Shown here: one piece after another, positions 42,665 through 51,077 of the stretch
Numbering within the stretch: position 1 is the stretch's first letter
How the letters are laid out: the number at the start of each line of letters is the position of its first letter
Assembly: GCF_000499205.1 (NCBI RefSeq)
Contig: NZ_AWUK01000038.1
Location: forward strand, 124,001-188,000
Direction: 5' to 3'
DNA length: 64,000 bases
DNA from: Paenibacillus sp. MAEPY2
GTDB taxonomy: Bacteria; Bacillota; Bacilli; Paenibacillales; Paenibacillaceae
The notes under the pieces: generated by a model
The model's database searches: none
Told to the model about the DNA's origin: nothing
Seen by the model: the letters and a program-made list of their open reading frames with translations, nothing else
Translations under genes and position numbers: made by a program

Positions 42665-43468
42665 ATGACGACCTTGCTCGAAGTCAAAAATCTAAATATC
42701 AGAAATACGGAAGGTCAATCGCTTGTGCATAATAGCAGCTTTTCTCTGGAGACAGGGAAAACATATGGCTTGATTGGAGAAAGCGGCAGCGGTAAAACGT
42801 TGACAAGTAAGGCGATCTTGGATATGCTGCCTGCTCATCTGCACATGTCAGGTGACATCGTGTTACAGGGTGAACATCTGCAGCAATTATCCAGGAAGCG
42901 CTGGCGCAGCATCAGAGGGAGCCAGATCGGGGCCATCTTCCAGCATCCGGAACAGGCCTTGCATCCGTCGATTCCGATTGGCCGGCAATTCGTTGATCTG
43001 ATGCGCAGTCACTTGCCTGTTTCAAGATATGAGGCTGAGAAGCAGGCCAAAAAAATGTTGTCCCAAGTTCTCTTAAAGGACACGTCCCGTGTGATGAGCA
43101 GTTATGCTCATGAGTTAAGCGGTGGGATGAATCAACGTGTCATGATTGCGATGGCGCTTCTGTTAAAGCCGAAAATTCTGATAGCCGACGAGCCAACGAG
43201 TGCACTGGATGTCAGTACACAGGCTGAGATCATATTCCTTCTGAAAGAGCTCATTCTGGACACGGACATGAGCATGTTGTTTATTACCCATGACTTACTT
43301 ATATCCAGCTATCTTGCGGACACGATTGGTGTGATGCGTGAGGGGAGAATAATAGAGCAGGGCAATAAGGACAATATTTTAAGCGCACCGGAACATGAAT
43401 ATACCCAACAATTGTGCAGGCATTGCTCTCAAAGATTTCTTGGAAAAGGAGAGATAGCTTATGCTTGA
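42665..43468 (+). CDS. ABC importer ATP-binding protein (NikD/DppD type)
   Basis: 267 residues. Walker A GESGSGKTLT, signature LSGGMNQRVMI, Walker B ILIADEPTSALDV, H-loop THD. The ATG starts right after the upstream TAA. The short C-terminus lacks the long oligopeptide-type extension, matching nickel/metallophore ATPases. The next gene overlaps by 8 bp. Confidence 0.92.
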   Translation: MTTLLEVKNLNIRNTEGQSLVHNSSFSLETGKTYGLIGESGSGKTLTSKAILDMLPAHLHMSGDIVLQGEHLQQLSRKRWRSIRGSQIGAIFQHPEQALHPSIPIGRQFVDLMRSHLPVSRYEAEKQAKKMLSQVLLKDTSRVMSSYAHELSGGMNQRVMIAMALLLKPKILIADEPTSALDVSTQAEIIFLLKELILDTDMSMLFITHDLLISSYLADTIGVMREGRIIEQGNKDNILSAPEHEYTQQLCRHCSQRFLGKGEIAYA

Positions 43469-44231
43469 AATTCAGCGGCTGTATAAGGAAATAAACGGAA
43501 GACCTATTCTGGAAGATATTCATTTTGGAATAGAAGATGGAGAAGCACTGGCCATTGTAGGGGAGAGTGGCAGTGGTAAATCTACGCTTGCCCAGCTTAT
43601 CATGGCTTTAAAACAACCAACCTCCGGCCATATTTTCTTTGACGGGCGGCCCTTGCCCAGTAAAGGAATATCATCGTTTAAGGATTGGTATCGCGATATC
43701 CAGATTGTTTTTCAGAACACAGGCTCTACATTAAATCCCGCCATAAGCTTGTTTCAGTGTCTGGAAGAACCTTTAATTAATTTTACCCGTTACAACAGAG
43801 CCGAGCGCAAACACAGAGTCCTTGAATATTGGGGGAAAGTGGGCCTGAATGAGAACCTTCTTCGAAATCGCCCCGGAAAACTGAGCGGTGGGCAGTATCA
43901 AAGAGCTTGTCTCGCCAAAGCTTTGTTAACGCGTCCCAAACTGTTAATCTGTGACGAAATGGTCTCCAACCTCGACGTCGTATTACAACAGCAGATGATT
44001 GAACTTCTCATATCCATTCAGAAGGAACAGGGCTTGTCTCTTCTGTTTATTACGCATGACCTCACGCTGTTACCGGGTCTATGTTCAAAAATTATGGTTT
44101 TGAAAGAGGGAAAACAGGTTGAGCTTTTCAGTACTTCTGCCCTCTATGACGAAGCAGAGAGGGACCCCTATACCATTACATTACTGCACTCCAGTAAGAT
44201 GTTTGAAACAGCATGGAAACCATTTTTGTAG
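43461..44231 (+). CDS. ABC importer ATP-binding protein (NikE/DppF type)
   Basis: 256 residues. Walker A GESGSGKSTL, Q-loop VFQNTGSTLNP, signature LSGGQYQRACLA, Walker B LLICDEMVSNLDV (with Met replacing the usual Pro), H-loop THD. ATG 43461 overlaps the preceding gene by 8 bp. Last gene of the importer, followed by a terminator. Confidence 0.92.
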   Translation: MLEIQRLYKEINGRPILEDIHFGIEDGEALAIVGESGSGKSTLAQLIMALKQPTSGHIFFDGRPLPSKGISSFKDWYRDIQIVFQNTGSTLNPAISLFQCLEEPLINFTRYNRAERKHRVLEYWGKVGLNENLLRNRPGKLSGGQYQRACLAKALLTRPKLLICDEMVSNLDVVLQQQMIELLISIQKEQGLSLLFITHDLTLLPGLCSKIMVLKEGKQVELFSTSALYDEAERDPYTITLLHSSKMFETAWKPFL

Positions 44232-44261
44232 GTTGTAACGAAATGCATAAGGAATAACAAC

Positions 44262-44311
44262 ATGTAAAGACCTTGCATCCGCATAAACAACGGTGAGCTA
44301 AGGTCTTTTAC
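44262..44311. terminator. Convergent-gene terminator
   Basis: GTAAAGACCTT (44264-44274) pairs with AAGGTCTTTTAC (44300-44311) with T/A runs on both sides. It can serve the importer operon (+) and the membrane-protein gene (-). Confidence 0.75.
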
Positions 44312-44314
44312 AGA

Positions 44315-44938
44315 TTATATACTTTTCATTCTGATAAACCATTCAGGAATAAATAGCAGTAATGCAATAGATCCATATATGCCTATCGTGTAGCTGGTAG
44401 CAAAAATCATTCCGAATCCCTGATGAAGGAGGGAAGTGATGAGATGAATCAACATGTTCGTGAAGCAGAAGGCATAACTTCGGACCATCCAGTTCCGGTG
44501 CTGAATCATACGTTTTTGTTTAATCTGAATGAGAGCCGTAATAGTAATGAACAGCCAGATGATATTAAGGACATTGAAGCCCATACTGCTTATTTTCCCG
44601 CCAGTGGCGTAAGGAGCCATATAACCGGAAGTCAGTACAACAAGCACTACGGACACAATATATACATAACCGTTTATACGGTGGAACCTGCGGCTCTTTT
44701 CAAAGATCCGATTAGAGAAATTCACCAGTCCGGACGCCATGGCTAAACATGCAAATGCAACATGAACGTACATGACATTCAACCAAATTGGAAGATGAAG
44801 CTCACGCTTCAAACCCGTCTTGTGGCTTAAAAAGCTTGAGGCTTCTGGGTCTATCCAATAGTTTTTCACCAACGCATATACAATAACTAAACTACTGACA
44901 CAGACCAGCCAGCCGTATAATGTTCCTCGTTTCTTCAT
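44315..44938 (-). CDS. DUF2306-like membrane protein
   Basis: 207 residues with about six membrane segments. The central VHVAFACLAMASGLVNFSNRI, RRFHRINGYVYI and HRNWMVRSYAF match DUF2306-type proteins, where conserved histidines may bind heme. Function unknown. It converges on the importer operon. Start ATG at 44938 near AAGGAG further upstream on that strand is weakly supported. Confidence 0.75.
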   Translation of the reverse strand: MKKRGTLYGWLVCVSSLVIVYALVKNYWIDPEASSFLSHKTGLKRELHLPIWLNVMYVHVAFACLAMASGLVNFSNRIFEKSRRFHRINGYVYIVSVVLVVLTSGYMAPYATGGKISSMGFNVLNIIWLFITITALIQIKQKRMIQHRNWMVRSYAFCFTNMLIHLITSLLHQGFGMIFATSYTIGIYGSIALLLFIPEWFIRMKSI

Positions 44939-44988
44939 ATCTGCTGCAATCCCCCCGAAACTCCTTTTTGTTCATATAGATAACCAGG

Positions 44989-46023
44989 CTAGTTTATTCG
45001 TCTTCCTGATAATTTGGAAGCAGGGAGAAGACCTGCTTTAGCGATCCCGTTCATCTGATCTCCGTCCACAGTAACTTCGAATTTCAGATTCAGACGCATG
45101 GGTTTGGTAATCGGCAGGGACCAGGTTAACTTGTTGTCGTGGCATACGGGATTTAAAAATCGGATCGTTTCATCACCTTGTATTGCTGTCCCCTGGATCA
45201 CATCGAAACTTGTCGTTATGTAGAGCTTAACTTCCAGCTTACCGACAGGTGTAACGATTGTGGTATCCCAATTCCCGTCGAAGATGGATGTCTCTGTATT
45301 CTCGTTCTGTAATATGACAGAGGTTACGGCCGTTTGATTCATTACATTACTCTGTTCGTTATTCGTTAACGACTTGTGAGTGCTGGGTGCAATGCCTGTC
45401 TCTTTCCAAACGGTTCCTCTTCGTTCATATTCGAACAACTGCTCTATCTTGTGTGCGATACGCGGTCCCAGTTCACGTTCGACCAAATACAGCGCTACAT
45501 CAAGTCCCGAAGTCACACCGCCCCCGGTAACCAGGTTACCATCATCCACTACGCGAGCCGGAACTGGAAGCGCTCCGGTTGCACCAAGTAAATCCATCCC
45601 CAAGCGATGTGTTACCGCATGTCTGCCTTCCATGAGACCTCCCATGGCTAATAACAAAGAACCGCCGCAGACCGTGGCAACAACGATGTCCTTATGGTCG
45701 AGAGCTTCCCTGATCATAGGGGTTAATTCCGTATTCATGGCCCTGCCGAGAATAGCCGGGACTGAATCTGGACCATCTCCTTCAACATCACCGGACGCGC
45801 CAGGCACCACGATAATGCCCTCATGTTTCGGATCAAGCCTGCCGCTCGCTTCCATTTTTAATCCATTGGTACCGCTGGTCACAGATCTTGGCCCTTCAGC
45901 CGTGACGAGTTCTACTTCTAACTCATGATCAGCATGCATGGCAGCGGCGTGAAATACTTCATAAGGTGCAATGGCATCCATTAGGTCGAAGCCATCGAAT
46001 AACACGATTTGAACAGTTAACAT
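44989..46023 (-). CDS. DJ-1/PfpI family protein with C-terminal beta domain
   Basis: 344 residues. Residues 1-200 form a DJ-1/PfpI glutamine-amidotransferase-like domain (FDGFDLMDAIAPYEVF, GIIVVPGASG, nucleophile elbow ATVCGGSLLLA, VTGGGVTSGLDVALYL). Residues 235-344 are a separate beta-rich domain (DGNWDTTIVTPVGKLEVKLYI, GIAKAGLLP) of unknown function. Related proteins act as isonitrile hydratases or stress hydrolases. Divergent from an OmpR-type two-component system that may control it. Confidence 0.8.
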   Translation of the reverse strand: MLTVQIVLFDGFDLMDAIAPYEVFHAAAMHADHELEVELVTAEGPRSVTSGTNGLKMEASGRLDPKHEGIIVVPGASGDVEGDGPDSVPAILGRAMNTELTPMIREALDHKDIVVATVCGGSLLLAMGGLMEGRHAVTHRLGMDLLGATGALPVPARVVDDGNLVTGGGVTSGLDVALYLVERELGPRIAHKIEQLFEYERRGTVWKETGIAPSTHKSLTNNEQSNVMNQTAVTSVILQNENTETSIFDGNWDTTIVTPVGKLEVKLYITTSFDVIQGTAIQGDETIRFLNPVCHDNKLTWSLPITKPMRLNLKFEVTVDGDQMNGIAKAGLLPASKLSGRRIN

Positions 46024-46099
46024 GAATAAATCCCCCTCACTTTAAGTTCCTCGGGAAGAATCATAACAAACGAATATCTCAAAGGAGGTTTTATAAAGG

Positions 46100-46128
46100 T
46101 CACAAAACGATAAACAAATGATCACAAA
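46100..46128. promoter_or_regulatory. Three direct repeats at 11-bp spacing before a two-component system
   Basis: TCACAAA (46100), TAAACAA (46111) and TCACAAA (46122) are exactly 11 bp apart, the spacing used by OmpR-family regulators. TATAAC at 46130 may be a -10 element toward the regulator gene. The divergent DJ-1 fusion gene starts 77 bp to the left and could be co-regulated. Confidence 0.5.
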
Positions 46129-46191
46129 GTATAACCTCGTCTTGGTAATAGAGGAATAAATGATAAACTAGATGACAGAGGTGGGATAAGC

Positions 46192-46878
46192 ATGAGTAAA
46201 TATCATACGATACTTGTTGTAGATGATGATTTGAGTATCGTCGAGCTGTTAAGAGATTTTCTGGAGAATGACCAATTTCACGTTAAAACGGCTTGTGATG
46301 CGGAACAAGCATGGACCATACTTCAACAAAACTCCATTGATTGCATTGTTCTCGACATCATGATGCCTGGACAAGGCGGATTTGAATTATGTCGCCGGAT
46401 TCGAGGGGAAAGTGATGTTCCAATCCTTTTTTTGAGTGCACGCAGTGATGATGTGGATAAGATTCGGGGGCTGACGCTCGGCGGCGATGATTATATCGTC
46501 AAAACGGCTTCGCCTGGTGAAATTGTGGCCCGAGTGAAAGCTGTTTTGCGGCGCACCGCTTCCAGACAGCCCGTGCAGGGGAAAGTCTTGGATTTCGGAC
46601 GCATCCGGTTGAATCTGTCTGCAAGAGAAGTCCTGATCGAAGGGATAAAAGTCGAGCTTACGCCTAAGGAATATGAGTTGTTGCGATTATTTGCGGAACA
46701 CCCGCGACATGTTTTTACCTATGAGCAATTGCTTGCAAAGTTTTGGGATGGTGTGGGTGACAGGCATACTATACGAGTCCATCTGAGCCGGCTTCGCGAA
46801 AAAATTGAAACCGATCCAAACGATCCACAATTCCTGGTCAACGTATGGGGAGTCGGATACCGATTTGAGGGAGCATAA
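46192..46878 (+). CDS. OmpR-type response regulator
   Basis: 228 residues. Receiver with Asp11, Asp12, phosphoacceptor Asp55 (VLDIMMPGQGG) and Lys in IVKTASPGEI; C-terminal winged helix (LTPKEYELLRLFAEH, HTIRVHLSRLREKIE). GAGGTGGG precedes the ATG. Its kinase follows after one base. Likely binds the repeats at 46100-46128. Confidence 0.92.
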   Translation: MSKYHTILVVDDDLSIVELLRDFLENDQFHVKTACDAEQAWTILQQNSIDCIVLDIMMPGQGGFELCRRIRGESDVPILFLSARSDDVDKIRGLTLGGDDYIVKTASPGEIVARVKAVLRRTASRQPVQGKVLDFGRIRLNLSAREVLIEGIKVELTPKEYELLRLFAEHPRHVFTYEQLLAKFWDGVGDRHTIRVHLSRLREKIETDPNDPQFLVNVWGVGYRFEGA

Positions 46879-46879
46879 C

Positions 46880-48211
46880 ATGAGAAATCTTCGCATTCGT
46901 ACATTCACATTGCTTTGTTTATTCGTCTTGCTGACGTTGCCGTGGCTCTTTTTTGTCACGGCTCACTTTATGTACACACAAACATTTCATATCTCTAAAA
47001 GCCAACAGCAAAATGAAACATTGCAAAGACATCTCAGTAAGGTGATTCACACGATAGAAGTTGGTACAGATCATTGGACCGAACCAAGCTGGCAACATCA
47101 GTTGTACACCGAGTTGAGTAGAGCAAAGATGGACGTGGTCATTGAATCTGCGACCCATTCGGAAATTTATCGTTCCAGTTCAAAGCGCCACGGTTCATTA
47201 GCGTCGACTGAACAGTTCTCTGTCATTGAAGACGGACAACTCCTGGGGAGGATTGTGCTATATCTGCCTAAATCCAATGGAGTTCCGCTGATTGCGGCCT
47301 TTTTCGGACTGCTGCTTGCTTTCTTTGTGGTTGGAGTTGAAATGAGGAGGTTCCTTCTTAAGCCCCTGGAGAAAATGAGCAGTGCAGCTAGGCAAATGGC
47401 GTCAGGGCAGTGGGAAGTGCATTTGCCTGATTCCAGAATCACGGAAATCGCCGAAGTTCGCGATGGATTCGAGGTTATGGTGAAAGGGCTTGAGGAATCC
47501 TACAGGAAACAAGTCGAGCTGGAGGAAGAACGGAGATTTGTCATCGCTGCCGTCGCGCATGATTTACGTACACCGTTATTTGCCTTGCGGGGATATTTGG
47601 ATGGATTGGAGCAAGGAGTAGCGCAGTCACCAGAGAAAATAACCCGATATATAGCCGTATGCAAAGAGAAATCCGCCCAATTGGATCGATTGGTGGAGGA
47701 CCTTTTCACTTTTACAAAAATGGAGTACTTGGAAAGTGAACTTAACACCAAAACTTTGGATTTATCGCAAATCCTCCGAAAGTCAATTGAGAGTTTGAGT
47801 CCTCAGGCTGAGCAAAAACATATTTCTATCTTAGCCCATTTAGCAGAAGGTTGTTTCATTAACGGAGATTCTCATGTATTAGAGCGCGCAATGAACAATG
47901 TGTTGGAAAATGCCGTTAGATACACGCCCTCAGGTGGCAAAATAACCGTTCAATGCTGCAACGACGGAAAGAAAATTAAGTTTACGATACACGATTCCGG
48001 ATCTGGTTTCTCTTCGGAAGAACTGGAACGTGTTTTTGAACCCCTCTATCGTGGCGAAGCCTCACGGAGTCGTGCAACTGGGGGAAGTGGATTAGGATTA
48101 ACAATCTCACAACGTATGATGAAGCAGCATGGGGGAGAACTTGCTGTAAGCAATCACCCTGGGGGTGGGGCGGTGCTAACAGGATGGATACCTCTAGCAG
48201 ACTCGAATTAA
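46880..48211 (+). CDS. Sensor histidine kinase
   Basis: 443 residues. Two membrane segments (about 9-29 and 137-152) bracket a 105-residue outside domain, then HAMP, phospho-His motif AAVAHDLRTPLFALRGYLD (His227) and the ATPase domain (NNVLENAVRYT, DSGSGF, GGSGLGLTI). GAGGGA precedes ATG 46880. Resembles VanS-like sensors in architecture. Signal unknown; the long outside domain suggests an envelope or extracellular cue. Confidence 0.92.
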   Translation: MRNLRIRTFTLLCLFVLLTLPWLFFVTAHFMYTQTFHISKSQQQNETLQRHLSKVIHTIEVGTDHWTEPSWQHQLYTELSRAKMDVVIESATHSEIYRSSSKRHGSLASTEQFSVIEDGQLLGRIVLYLPKSNGVPLIAAFFGLLLAFFVVGVEMRRFLLKPLEKMSSAARQMASGQWEVHLPDSRITEIAEVRDGFEVMVKGLEESYRKQVELEEERRFVIAAVAHDLRTPLFALRGYLDGLEQGVAQSPEKITRYIAVCKEKSAQLDRLVEDLFTFTKMEYLESELNTKTLDLSQILRKSIESLSPQAEQKHISILAHLAEGCFINGDSHVLERAMNNVLENAVRYTPSGGKITVQCCNDGKKIKFTIHDSGSGFSSEELERVFEPLYRGEASRSRATGGSGLGLTISQRMMKQHGGELAVSNHPGGGAVLTGWIPLADSN

Positions 48212-48374
48212 AAAGAAAGATTCAATCGGTCCTCTGACCCCGAATGTAAATGTTAAATTATTCCTTGTGATCTCCATTTTCTTTCTCATCGTTGTCAAGC
48301 ACGATAACTCATGACATACTCACAATAAAATGCTTCACCTGTTTGAATGTATAACAAAACAAATGAGGTGTATT

Positions 48375-48716
48375 TTGAAGTTGAATAAGTTAGATAGAGT
48401 GGAAGCGATCAAAAAAGATTTCAAATTGTACCAAAAAGTTTTTTTAGCCCTTGGTGATGAAAACCGACAATCGATTATCACTGTACTTATGGAGACAACG
48501 TGTATAAAAGGAATGCGTGTAGGCGAGATTGCAGAAAAAACTCATTTATCACGCCCCGCAGTGTCCCATCATCTTAGAATTTTAAGAGAAGCTGAGATCA
48601 TTTTGATGAGGCAGGAAGGATCCAAAAATTATTATTTTATAGATCTTAGAACAAAATTAGGGGATATGAAAAATATGTTTGGCCGTATCGATGAGTTATT
48701 ACAACTACATTATTAA
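48375..48716 (+). CDS. ArsR family HTH regulator
   Basis: 113 residues. Winged HTH of the ArsR type (ALGDENRQSIITVLME, VGEIAEKTHLSRPAVSHHLRILREAEIILMR, then a beta wing). No cysteine cluster for metal sensing is evident. TTG 48375 (or the TTG at 48381) follows GAGGTG. The next gene, a reductase, starts 18 bp downstream, so this is a regulator-reductase operon. Confidence 0.82.
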   Translation: MKLNKLDRVEAIKKDFKLYQKVFLALGDENRQSIITVLMETTCIKGMRVGEIAEKTHLSRPAVSHHLRILREAEIILMRQEGSKNYYFIDLRTKLGDMKNMFGRIDELLQLHY

Positions 48717-48733
48717 GAAACGGAGTCATCATA

Positions 48734-49732
48734 ATGAAAGCAATGGTTATTGAAAAGTATGGACAAACATCCCTTCAGTTGACTGACAAACCAATGCCTA
48801 CAGTAGGTGATTATGATGTGTTAGCGGAAATCCATGCGTCAAGTATTAATCCGATCGATATCAAAGTCAGAGATGGTAAAGCTCGAATGTTGCTGAAATA
48901 TGATATGCCGCTTATTTTAGGAAATGACTTTTCAGGAGTGGTTGTCCAAGTTGGAAAGAAGGTTAACCAATTTAAGCAGGGAGATGAGATTTACGGCCGC
49001 CCAAGAAAGAGCCGAATCGGAACCTTTGCTGAGTTTATATCCATACATGAGGACGATATAGCCCTAAAGCCTAAAAATCTCTCCTTTGAAGAAGCAGCGT
49101 CAATACCATTAGTTGGACTTACCTCATATCAGGCATTGCATGATGTATTACAACTTTCGGCTGGACAGAAGGTATTGATCCAAGCTGGTTCGGGCGGCGT
49201 GGGGACCTTTGCGATCCAACTCGCCAAAGCCATGGGGATATACGTTGCAACAACGACAAGTGAAGCGGGAATTGCCTTGGTCCAGTCGCTTGGAGCCGAT
49301 CAGATCATCAATTACAGAAAAGAGGAATTTGATCAGGTGCTGCACGATTATGATGGTGTATACGATACTATTGGGGGAGAGACTTTAGAAAAAGCCTTTA
49401 AGATCGTCAAGCCGGGGGGACAAATTGTCTCGGTTACAGGCTGGCCCAATGCTCGCTTTGGAAAAGCGTACGGAGCTGGTTTTATCAAAACCACTATTTT
49501 TCGATTGATCTCTCGTAAGCTTACAAAATTAGAGGAAAAGCATAATGTGAAATATAATTTCTTGTTCATGAAGCCTAGCGGCAAACAATTAGAGATTATT
49601 TCTGAACTGATTGAATCAGGGAAAATCAAACCTGTTATTGATAAAATCTTTTCGTTTGCAGACACCCAAAAGGCGATAGAATACGCTGAAAAGGGAAGAG
49701 CCAAAGGGAAAGTAATCGTAAAAATGAAGTGA
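48734..49732 (+). CDS. NADPH-dependent quinone oxidoreductase (zinc-free MDR)
   Basis: 332 residues. GroES-like N-domain (HASSINPIDIKVRDG, GNDFSGVVVQVGKKV) and Rossmann motif AGSGGVGTFAIQLAKAMG. Lack of the catalytic zinc Cys/His set places it with the quinone oxidoreductase or enone reductase branch. The start is the ATG after CGGAGTCATC. Probably controlled by the ArsR-type protein just upstream. Confidence 0.88.
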   Translation: MKAMVIEKYGQTSLQLTDKPMPTVGDYDVLAEIHASSINPIDIKVRDGKARMLLKYDMPLILGNDFSGVVVQVGKKVNQFKQGDEIYGRPRKSRIGTFAEFISIHEDDIALKPKNLSFEEAASIPLVGLTSYQALHDVLQLSAGQKVLIQAGSGGVGTFAIQLAKAMGIYVATTTSEAGIALVQSLGADQIINYRKEEFDQVLHDYDGVYDTIGGETLEKAFKIVKPGGQIVSVTGWPNARFGKAYGAGFIKTTIFRLISRKLTKLEEKHNVKYNFLFMKPSGKQLEIISELIESGKIKPVIDKIFSFADTQKAIEYAEKGRAKGKVIVKMK

Positions 49733-49817
49733 AACAATACATTGCATTAAGACGGATACGAAATACAAAGAAATCGCCCAGGAATTCAAAGATTATATGA
49801 AACAAATCCAATAGTAT

Positions 49818-49866
49818 ACAAAGAAACCACGGTGCCGAACTCGGTATCGTGGTTTCTTTGTTTTGT
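49818..49866 (+). terminator. Terminator downstream of the quinone oxidoreductase
   Basis: CAAAGAAACCACG pairs with CGTGGTTTCTTTG, with inner pairing, followed by TTTTG. The region 49733-49997 holds nothing else convincing. Confidence 0.85.
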
Positions 49867-49997
49867 GATTCAATCGTAACAGATTCCTTAACCCAGGCAT
49901 TGGAAAATGAGGCAGGTTCCAATGCGGAGTTAACTCGGAAATCTCGATTAACTATAATTTTGTATTTTGCGATAATGACCATTACTGGGTCGGTTTT

Positions 49998-50873
49998 TCA
50001 CTGGGGAATCTTATGGTAACTGTAGTCTGTATTGTTTCGCTCCTGTTTCACAAACTTGCCGGGAGACATGCCAACAATTCGGGTAAAACTGCGAATGAAA
50101 TTCGCATAATCCCTGAAACCGGACTGAAAGCAAGCTTCCGTTATGCTCAAACCGTCAGACAAGCAGTATTTGGCCAGTTCAATACGACGCCCCAAAATGT
50201 ATGAGCGTAGGGTCAGTCCCGTATGTTTTTTGAATTGGCGACTAATATGTGTGCTGTTGATATAAAACATCTCTGCAAGTTTGCTAAGCGTGATCTCCTG
50301 GGCTAGATGTTCTTCGATATAGTCCATTGTTTTACATACCAGTTCGGGCATGATATCGGTTGGAATGGATGTTGTTTCATGATACGAATCGTTTATTGCA
50401 ACCATGAGCTGTGCAACGACTGCATTGATTTTAACATCCGTTCCATACGCATCTGAAGCCAGCAAATTCTCCAATTCGGCAGCCAATCGAAGAATCTGTT
50501 TCAACTGCTCCTGTTCCAGATGAACGATATTACCTTTGCCCTTAGGACGATAATCAAAACAAGCGGATAGACTGGTTGACGGAGTAGACATTCTCCGGAG
50601 ATACGTTTTTTGGAGATTGATCGTAATTCGTTCGTATTCGGAATCATCCATAATATAAGAGCGGTGCATTTCCTCTGGAGAAATGACAAGCAAATCACCG
50701 GGTTCCAAATGGTAGCAGTGATTTTCGATATAAAAATTGACGTTACCACGAAGGAAAAGGTACACCTCATAGGCATCATGTCGATGATAAGAACTTTCCA
50801 ATGGATAGGTTGTCACCCGGTGCAGATATAAGAGTTCAGGTAGGATGGGATCATACAAATAGGAACCATTCAC
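49998..50873 (-). CDS. AraC-type regulator with cupin sensor domain
   Basis: 291 residues. N-terminal cupin (HRHDAYEVYLFLRGNV, LEPGDLLVISPEEMH) and C-terminal AraC double HTH (ITLSKLAEMFYINSTHISRQFKKH, SITEACFQSGFRDYANFIRSF). The GTG at 50873 fits GAGG 6 nt upstream; ATG 50885 abuts its ribosome site. It faces the GH43 gene at 51078 divergently and likely activates it in response to an oligosaccharide. Confidence 0.87.
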   Translation of the reverse strand: MNGSYLYDPILPELLYLHRVTTYPLESSYHRHDAYEVYLFLRGNVNFYIENHCYHLEPGDLLVISPEEMHRSYIMDDSEYERITINLQKTYLRRMSTPSTSLSACFDYRPKGKGNIVHLEQEQLKQILRLAAELENLLASDAYGTDVKINAVVAQLMVAINDSYHETTSIPTDIMPELVCKTMDYIEEHLAQEITLSKLAEMFYINSTHISRQFKKHTGLTLRSYILGRRIELAKYCLSDGLSITEACFQSGFRDYANFIRSFTRIVGMSPGKFVKQERNNTDYSYHKIPQ

Positions 50874-50976
50874 AAGGCACCTCATCCTTTCACGCAATAA
50901 ATAGACCGTTACACGCAATGAAAAATTGGTTGGTTTACCTTAAAATGTAATCATCCTATCATGGTTGGCTTATTCT

Positions 50977-50990
50977 TGCAAACGTTTTCT
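50977..50990 (+). promoter_or_regulatory. cre-like site before the first GH43 gene
   Basis: TGCAAACGTTTTCT matches 12 of 14 positions of the CcpA consensus TGWAANCGNTNWCA. It sits 87 bp before the GH43 start, in the divergent region shared with the AraC gene. Confidence 0.5.
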
Positions 50991-51077
50991 TTTTTTTAGT
51001 ATACCATATTCAGAATTGGGGACAGCTTAGCGTGATCATGGAATATCCAAAATATTTGAAATGGAGGGAACCTGCCC

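Noticed and set aside
49748..49814. Short frame ending KEIAQEFKDYMKQIQ after the quinone oxidoreductase
   Set aside because: There is no start codon or ribosome site and an in-frame stop lies just upstream; too short to call a gene remnant.
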